DNA of 64,000 nt, from assembly GCF_001673315.1 (NCBI RefSeq), contig NZ_LZLQ01000136.1:1-64000 (forward strand). The letters are read 5' to 3'. Made by a program: the position numbers and the translations under genes. A model generated the notes under the pieces. It saw only the letters and a list, made by a program, of their open reading frames with translations, ran no database searches and was not told the origin of the DNA. Source of the stretch: Mycobacterium asiaticum. GTDB lineage: Bacteria > Actinomycetota > Actinomycetes > Mycobacteriales > Mycobacteriaceae. Below are positions 60,149 through 64,000 of the stretch, piece by piece (position 1 is the stretch's first letter; each line of letters opens with the position of its first letter).

Positions 60149-61816
60149 CTATCGGCCACAAACGCCGGCTGGCTGGGAAATGCCGTCGCGAGCTACGGGC
60201 CGGATCAGGTCCTGCGGTAGGCCGGCAAGCACCGCCGCCATGTTGTAGCCGCTCATCCGTAATTCTCCGTTGCTACCCATGCGGGCGTAGTCCGAATGGC
60301 CATAAGCCCGTTCGTGAAACTCGCCGTCTCCGTAACTTTCCCCGAACGCGTAACCGCCCAGGCTGGACAGGGCGGTCATACCCGGCACATCCTGCGGGGC
60401 GGGCCCGAACGCGCCGAACCGCGAAAGGACTTCGGCGACAACGTCGTCGACTCCGACCAGGTAGTAAGCATGGCCGGATTGCACGCCGAGCTGCGATGCG
60501 TCGGTAAGTTCGGCGCCCGGTGAACCGTAGAGGACGACATCGCTCACCGGAGCCCCCTGCTGCAACGCCAGGCTGGTGACCACGGAACCGTAGGAATGTC
60601 CGAAGGCGGTGATGTGTTGATCGGCGGCATTGCTGGTGGCGGCTAACCCCTTGAAGAAGGTGTTCAGCCGGTCGGCGCCGTCTCGTGCCAGCCGATCGTG
60701 GGTGACATCGCGCAAACTGTCCGGAGCGTCGTATCCGAGCCACGCGACGGACGCGACCGCATCAGCTCTCGGCCGGCCGGCCGCGGAGCGGAGTTCGGCG
60801 GCCTTATCACGCTGCGCCGCAGCCTGGTTCACCATGGTCTGCGCACTGGCGCTGACGCGGGTGCCCAGGCCCCCGACCGTGACTCCGACGCACTCCGCAT
60901 TGGTTACGTCGCCAACTCCCACCGCGGCCAGCACTTTTCGCGGATTGCTGGTGGAGTCCAGCAGGATCAGACTGGTTCCGGGGTTCGAAACAAGTGCCTG
61001 CTGCAGTGCCTGCAAGTCGGCCAATTTGTCCTGGTCGGTGTGCCAGCCATACGCACCGAGCCAGCCGCGCTGTAGGCGGTCGATTTCGCGTTGCAGCACA
61101 GAAACATTGAGCTGGTTGCGAACGTCGACCGGGATGCCGTCGAGGTTGCGGATGGCGTCGGGAGCCCATTGTTTGGCGCGGTCCTGCTGGGCTGGGGTCA
61201 TAGCGTGCCACCGTTGGCTGATCTGGTCGGGGGATACGCCGGACTGCAGCAAGGACAGCAGGTCCGCCATCTTCGGGGGCTGGTGACTCAGTTGCGCGTC
61301 GATTTGATCGGGGGAGAGATCGTCGACGCTGCCCCGGATCGCCGCGGCCAGGTCCTCATCCGCAATTTCGGCGTCTGTTAGCAACCGTTGCAGGCTGTCG
61401 GTCAACCGCACCGCCTCGTCGAGGATGCGCTGCTGGCTGTGCGGAGAGAACGCGGACAGCGCGGACGGCGGTAGGGCGGCACCGGCCTCGTCGTCGATCA
61501 CCAGGTGGGCTTCCTCCGCCATGTCGCGGATTGCCTTGAGTCGCTGTTTGACGGCGTCGATTTCGTCGGCTGCACGTTCGGCCGCCCGCGCGACGGCGTC
61601 GCAGGCATCGGCGTGATCATCCAGGACCAGCGTGGTGTGCTGGGTGGCCGTATGTGCCGCCTCGGCCGCATCACCGCCGAAAGTCAACAGCCGCGTCAGT
61701 TCGGTGAGCGCCGCCGAGGCGGTTCGGGTGCCGTGTGCGCGTCTGATAGCGGCGTCGAAAACAGTCCGGACTGCCTCGGGATCCCAGCGTTCGACATCGG
61801 CCAGCGTCAGCATCAT
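60149..61816 (-). CDS. DUF1023 alpha/beta hydrolase, ESX-associated type
   Basis: The 555-residue protein has a helical N-terminal part (residues 1-330, many Ala/Asp/Gln heptads) and a C-terminal alpha/beta hydrolase. The latter has nucleophile motif GHSYGS, Asp in LVGVDDVVAEVL and His in ERAYGHSDYARM. ATG 61816 overlaps the stop of the small WXG-like gene (ATGA), which fixes the start. Pairs of a WXG100-like protein and a DUF1023 hydrolase recur in mycobacteria near type VII secretion substrates; the substrate is unknown. Confidence 0.85.
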   Translation of the reverse strand: MMLTLADVERWDPEAVRTVFDAAIRRAHGTRTASAALTELTRLLTFGGDAAEAAHTATQHTTLVLDDHADACDAVARAAERAADEIDAVKQRLKAIRDMAEEAHLVIDDEAGAALPPSALSAFSPHSQQRILDEAVRLTDSLQRLLTDAEIADEDLAAAIRGSVDDLSPDQIDAQLSHQPPKMADLLSLLQSGVSPDQISQRWHAMTPAQQDRAKQWAPDAIRNLDGIPVDVRNQLNVSVLQREIDRLQRGWLGAYGWHTDQDKLADLQALQQALVSNPGTSLILLDSTSNPRKVLAAVGVGDVTNAECVGVTVGGLGTRVSASAQTMVNQAAAQRDKAAELRSAAGRPRADAVASVAWLGYDAPDSLRDVTHDRLARDGADRLNTFFKGLAATSNAADQHITAFGHSYGSVVTSLALQQGAPVSDVVLYGSPGAELTDASQLGVQSGHAYYLVGVDDVVAEVLSRFGAFGPAPQDVPGMTALSSLGGYAFGESYGDGEFHERAYGHSDYARMGSNGELRMSGYNMAAVLAGLPQDLIRPVARDGISQPAGVCGR

Positions 61817-62103
61817 CGCAACCGCGACGCGTTGCGTCGTTCCAGTTCGACGCTGCCGACGGCGGCGGTGTGCATGCCGGCCGCGTGCTCTTCGATGCGG
61901 TTGAGGTGGCCCACGCTGGCGCCGGCCCAATGATCCAACAAGCCTCCCAATTCCACCGCCGAGGAGCCGACCCACCCAAGTTGCGCCCCGTCGGCGTCTT
62001 CGTGGCAGGACCGCTGCAATGCCAGCAGCGTCCGGCCATGGTTCGCCACTTCGACCCCGACGTGGGACAGCATGTCAGGGATCACCCGAAACTCTCGCGC
62101 CAC
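61813..62103 (-). CDS. WXG100/EspC-like small protein
   Basis: The 96-residue helical protein contains a central W-x-G turn (GWVGSSAVELGG) and resembles the DUF2580/EspC-type ESX substrates in length and helical pattern. It is coupled by 4 nt to the DUF1023 hydrolase. Whether it is secreted is unknown; there is no clear Y-x3-D/E motif at the C-terminus. Confidence 0.7.
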   Translation of the reverse strand: MAREFRVIPDMLSHVGVEVANHGRTLLALQRSCHEDADGAQLGWVGSSAVELGGLLDHWAGASVGHLNRIEEHAAGMHTAAVGSVELERRNASRLR

Positions 62104-62217
62104 AGCAACCCGCTTTCGCCCGTATCGATTTGGGCGAAGTGTGGCACCGCGGAATGCGGCGGGCCACTCGCTCCGAGTGGCCCTTGGGGATTAAATTTGG
62201 TCGGCGGCAGCCGGCCA

Positions 62218-62820
62218 CTAATTGTGTGCTTTGCGGGCCTTGCGTTTGATGCCGACGCCACCGCACAGCGAGAACCCGCGGATCGTGACGTTGGGTGCAC
62301 CCCGAACGCCTTCACCGACCACGCCCTGGTCGAAGTTGCCCATCACGCCTCGGCCTTCGATCTTGACGTTGACCTCGGGCGGCAACAGGATCGTCTGGGC
62401 GCCCATGATGGAATACGCATGTATCGCCACTTCAGTCGAGGTGAAGTCGGCGTAACGCAGGTCCACCACACCGCTGCCCCAGAACGTGAACGTGGTGAGC
62501 TTCTTCGGCACGTTCCATCGGCCACGGCGTTGGAACCCGCTCATGATCGCAAGCAGCAACGTCGACGGCGCTGGATTGATGTTCCCGCCGCGGCGCGGGC
62601 TCACCGCTACACCGGGGAGGTCGGCACGTAGTTGATCGAGCTCTCGATACGTGGTCGCGGCATACGCCTTGGTTAGGCGATCTTCGTATTCGTTGAGTTG
62701 GAGTCGACCCTGCTCGGCCGCGTAGGCCAGCAACTGCGCAGTCTGGATGCGATCAGTATCCTCAGCGCGCGACAAATCGTCGCGCGTGGTCTGCACATCA
62801 CGCTGGGCTGGGTTGGTCAT
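62218..62820 (-). CDS. DUF1707-domain protein (Rv0966c-like)
   Basis: The 200-residue protein has an N-terminal DUF1707 domain (DTDRIQTAQLLAYAAEQGRLQLNEYEDRLTKAYAATTYRELDQLRADLPG). A C-terminal cell-wall-active antibiotic response-like beta domain follows (FWGSGVVDLRYADFTSTEVAIHAYSIMGAQTILLPPEVNVKIEGRGVMG). It lacks a clear membrane helix. It matches M. tuberculosis Rv0966c in length. In M. tuberculosis the copper locus csoR-ctpV comes next; here echA7 does. Confidence 0.87.
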   Translation of the reverse strand: MTNPAQRDVQTTRDDLSRAEDTDRIQTAQLLAYAAEQGRLQLNEYEDRLTKAYAATTYRELDQLRADLPGVAVSPRRGGNINPAPSTLLLAIMSGFQRRGRWNVPKKLTTFTFWGSGVVDLRYADFTSTEVAIHAYSIMGAQTILLPPEVNVKIEGRGVMGNFDQGVVGEGVRGAPNVTIRGFSLCGGVGIKRKARKAHN

Positions 62821-62915
62821 CTCACCCGCGAGCTTACGACTTCAAGGATTTGCTGCAAGGGGTGTTGGCTAAACTGCAATCTTCGCGCCGCTCCGGCACC
62901 GGGTGCCCGGCCACG

Positions 62916-63752
62916 TCACGATGAGGAAACCCAGCTCGGAGCGCGTTTCTGCAAGAACGCGAGCATGCCTTCGCGCGCTTCGTCGGAAACGAACAAGCGC
63001 GCCGACTCCTCGGTGAGCCGCTCCGCGTCGCGGTCGAACCCCTCCAGCACGGCGGCGGTGGTCAGCGCTTTCGACGCCGCCAAACCCTGCGGCGACCCGC
63101 GGCCGACGTCGGCGACGAGTCCCGCCACGGCGGCATCCACATCGTCGGTGGCCAGGGTGACCAATCCCATTTCGGCGGCTTCGCTGGCGCCGAACGTTTC
63201 ACCGGTGAGGTAATAGCGGGCGGCGGCCCGCGCCGATAGCTTCGGCAACAACGTCAACGAGATGATCGCCGGCGCGACGCCGATTCGTGCTTCGGTCAAA
63301 GCAAAGGTGCTGCGCGGCCCCGCCACGACCATGTCGCACGCGCCGATCAACCCGAATCCGCCGGCCCGCACATGCCCGTTGATGGCGCCTATCACCGGCC
63401 GCGGCGACTCGACGATGGCGCGCAGCAGCGCGGTCATCTCCCGCGCGCGCGCCACCGCCAGGTCGAATGCAGACGGTGGCGACCCGCTTGATCCTGCGCC
63501 GCCCTCCCCAGCGCCACGCGCCGCGCCCCCGCCCGCTTCGCTCAGGTCCGCGCCCGCGCAGAAAGTGCCACCGGTGTGGCCCAGCACGACAACCCGCACC
63601 GCGGGATCTGTCGCGGCCGCTTGCAACCCCTCGTGCAACTGGTTCACCAGCGTGGTGGACAGTGCATTGCGGTTGTGCGGTGAGTTCAGCGTCAGGCGGG
63701 CGACCGGGCCGCCGGTGTCGGCCGGGCCCGAGTACTCGACGAGGGTGTCCAT
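62916..63752 (-). CDS. echA7: Enoyl-CoA hydratase EchA7-like
   Basis: The 278-residue crotonase-family protein has LGHTGGTFCAGADLSEAGGG and GAINGHVRAGGFGLIGACDMVVAGP as oxyanion-hole segments. A Gly/Ala insertion (about residues 76-92) follows the first. Its ATG overlaps the fadE12 stop, so the two beta-oxidation genes are coupled. It resembles M. tuberculosis EchA7 (Rv0971c), part of a fatty- or branched-acyl degradation cluster. Confidence 0.92.
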   Translation of the reverse strand: MDTLVEYSGPADTGGPVARLTLNSPHNRNALSTTLVNQLHEGLQAAATDPAVRVVVLGHTGGTFCAGADLSEAGGGAARGAGEGGAGSSGSPPSAFDLAVARAREMTALLRAIVESPRPVIGAINGHVRAGGFGLIGACDMVVAGPRSTFALTEARIGVAPAIISLTLLPKLSARAAARYYLTGETFGASEAAEMGLVTLATDDVDAAVAGLVADVGRGSPQGLAASKALTTAAVLEGFDRDAERLTEESARLFVSDEAREGMLAFLQKRAPSWVSSS

Positions 63753-64000
63753 CAGTAGCTTCGCGGCAAACCGAGCGAGGTCTGCGAAACGAAGTTCAGC
63801 ACCATCTCGCGGCTGATCGGTGCGATCCGGGCCAACCGCGACGCGGTGAGCATCGCGGCCACGCCGTATTCCTTGGTCAGCCCGTTGCCGCCCATCGACT
63901 GCACGGCCTGGTCCACTGCGCGGGTCGACGCCTCGCCCGCCGCGTACTTCGCCATATTCGCGGCCTCCGCGGCACCACCGTCGTCGCCGTGGTCGTAGAG
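63752..64000 (-). CDS. fadE12: Acyl-CoA dehydrogenase FadE12-like, C-terminal part
   Basis: Only about the last 82 residues are in the window (AKYAAGEASTRAVDQAVQSMGGNGLTKEYGVAAMLTASRLARIAPISREMVLNFVSQ). This is the C-terminal helical bundle of acyl-CoA dehydrogenases, with the QSMGGNGLTKEY motif before the Arg that binds FAD/CoA. The N-terminus continues beyond 64000. Confidence 0.9.
   Translation of the reverse strand, partial: LYDHGDDGGAAEAANMAKYAAGEASTRAVDQAVQSMGGNGLTKEYGVAAMLTASRLARIAPISREMVLNFVSQTSLGLPRSY

Overview
The window is mycobacterial. It is GC-rich with strong third-position GC bias, and it carries ESX-type PE genes, F420-dependent (LLM-class) oxidoreductases, mycobacterial Ku/LigD, PerM and an Antigen-85-like protein. 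From about 11.7 kb to the right end, gene order follows the Mycobacterium tuberculosis block Rv0923c to Rv0972c (recalled from memory, not searched). It is not M. tuberculosis itself: cobF is present, the Fpg-like and Ag85-like genes are full length, and pstB-pstS1-pstC1-pstA2, vapBC9 and csoR-ctpV are absent from their expected places. A slow-growing nontuberculous mycobacterium fits best.

Left end (1-11.7 kb): an IS481-type transposase end and tRNA-Arg(CCT) border an accessory redox/nitrogen-oxide island. Its first half is a translationally coupled minus-strand operon: an Fe-S-type regulator, an NnrS-like membrane protein, and a fusion of membrane domain, cupredoxin and copper nitrite reductase. 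A hemerythrin-DUF2249 gene diverges from it across an 18-bp palindrome. The second half holds OsmC, hemerythrin, a [3Fe-4S] ferredoxin, an orphan cytochrome aa3 subunit I, a 7Fe ferredoxin (FdxA) and a second regulator of the same family. Three copies of one inverted-repeat motif, GTTTYTACAA-N6/7-TTGTGYAAAY, lie upstream of its three transcription units. This island is the best candidate for an undescribed system: two paralogous, probably Fe-S-sensing regulators, each with its own operator, controlling nitrite/NO and respiratory functions.

11.7-24.6 kb: mntH and a gamma-glutamylcyclotransferase/poly-gamma-glutamate hydrolase fusion, two SDRs, then phosphate uptake (pstS3-pstC2-pstA1, pknD, pstS2) without a PstB ATPase, then ku and a PfkB kinase. 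24.6-36.4 kb: ligD coupled to a FAH/metallo-beta-lactamase fusion, an AT-richer patch with a PE gene, a crotonase, a STAS/ATPase switch protein, a flavin monooxygenase coupled to an AurF-like diiron N-oxygenase, and cobF. 36.5-49 kb: a second PE gene, an Fpg-like glycosylase, pgi, an Ag85-like protein, chorismate mutase, uvrD1, an M23 peptidase and sucCD. 49-64 kb: a thiolase-like protein, an LLM oxidoreductase behind a perfect KstR box, a DUF5336 protein, perM, purNH, a MoxR-type ATPase/VWA pair, a WXG100-like/DUF1023 pair, a DUF1707 protein, echA7 and the end of fadE12.

Regulatory sites read directly from sequence include two island operators, two KstR-type boxes, a CRP-type site between the M23 peptidase and sucC, and a PafBC (RecA-NDp) type promoter at uvrD1. 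Several intergenic gaps hold short tandem repeats with periods of 11, 24, 26 and 39 bp.
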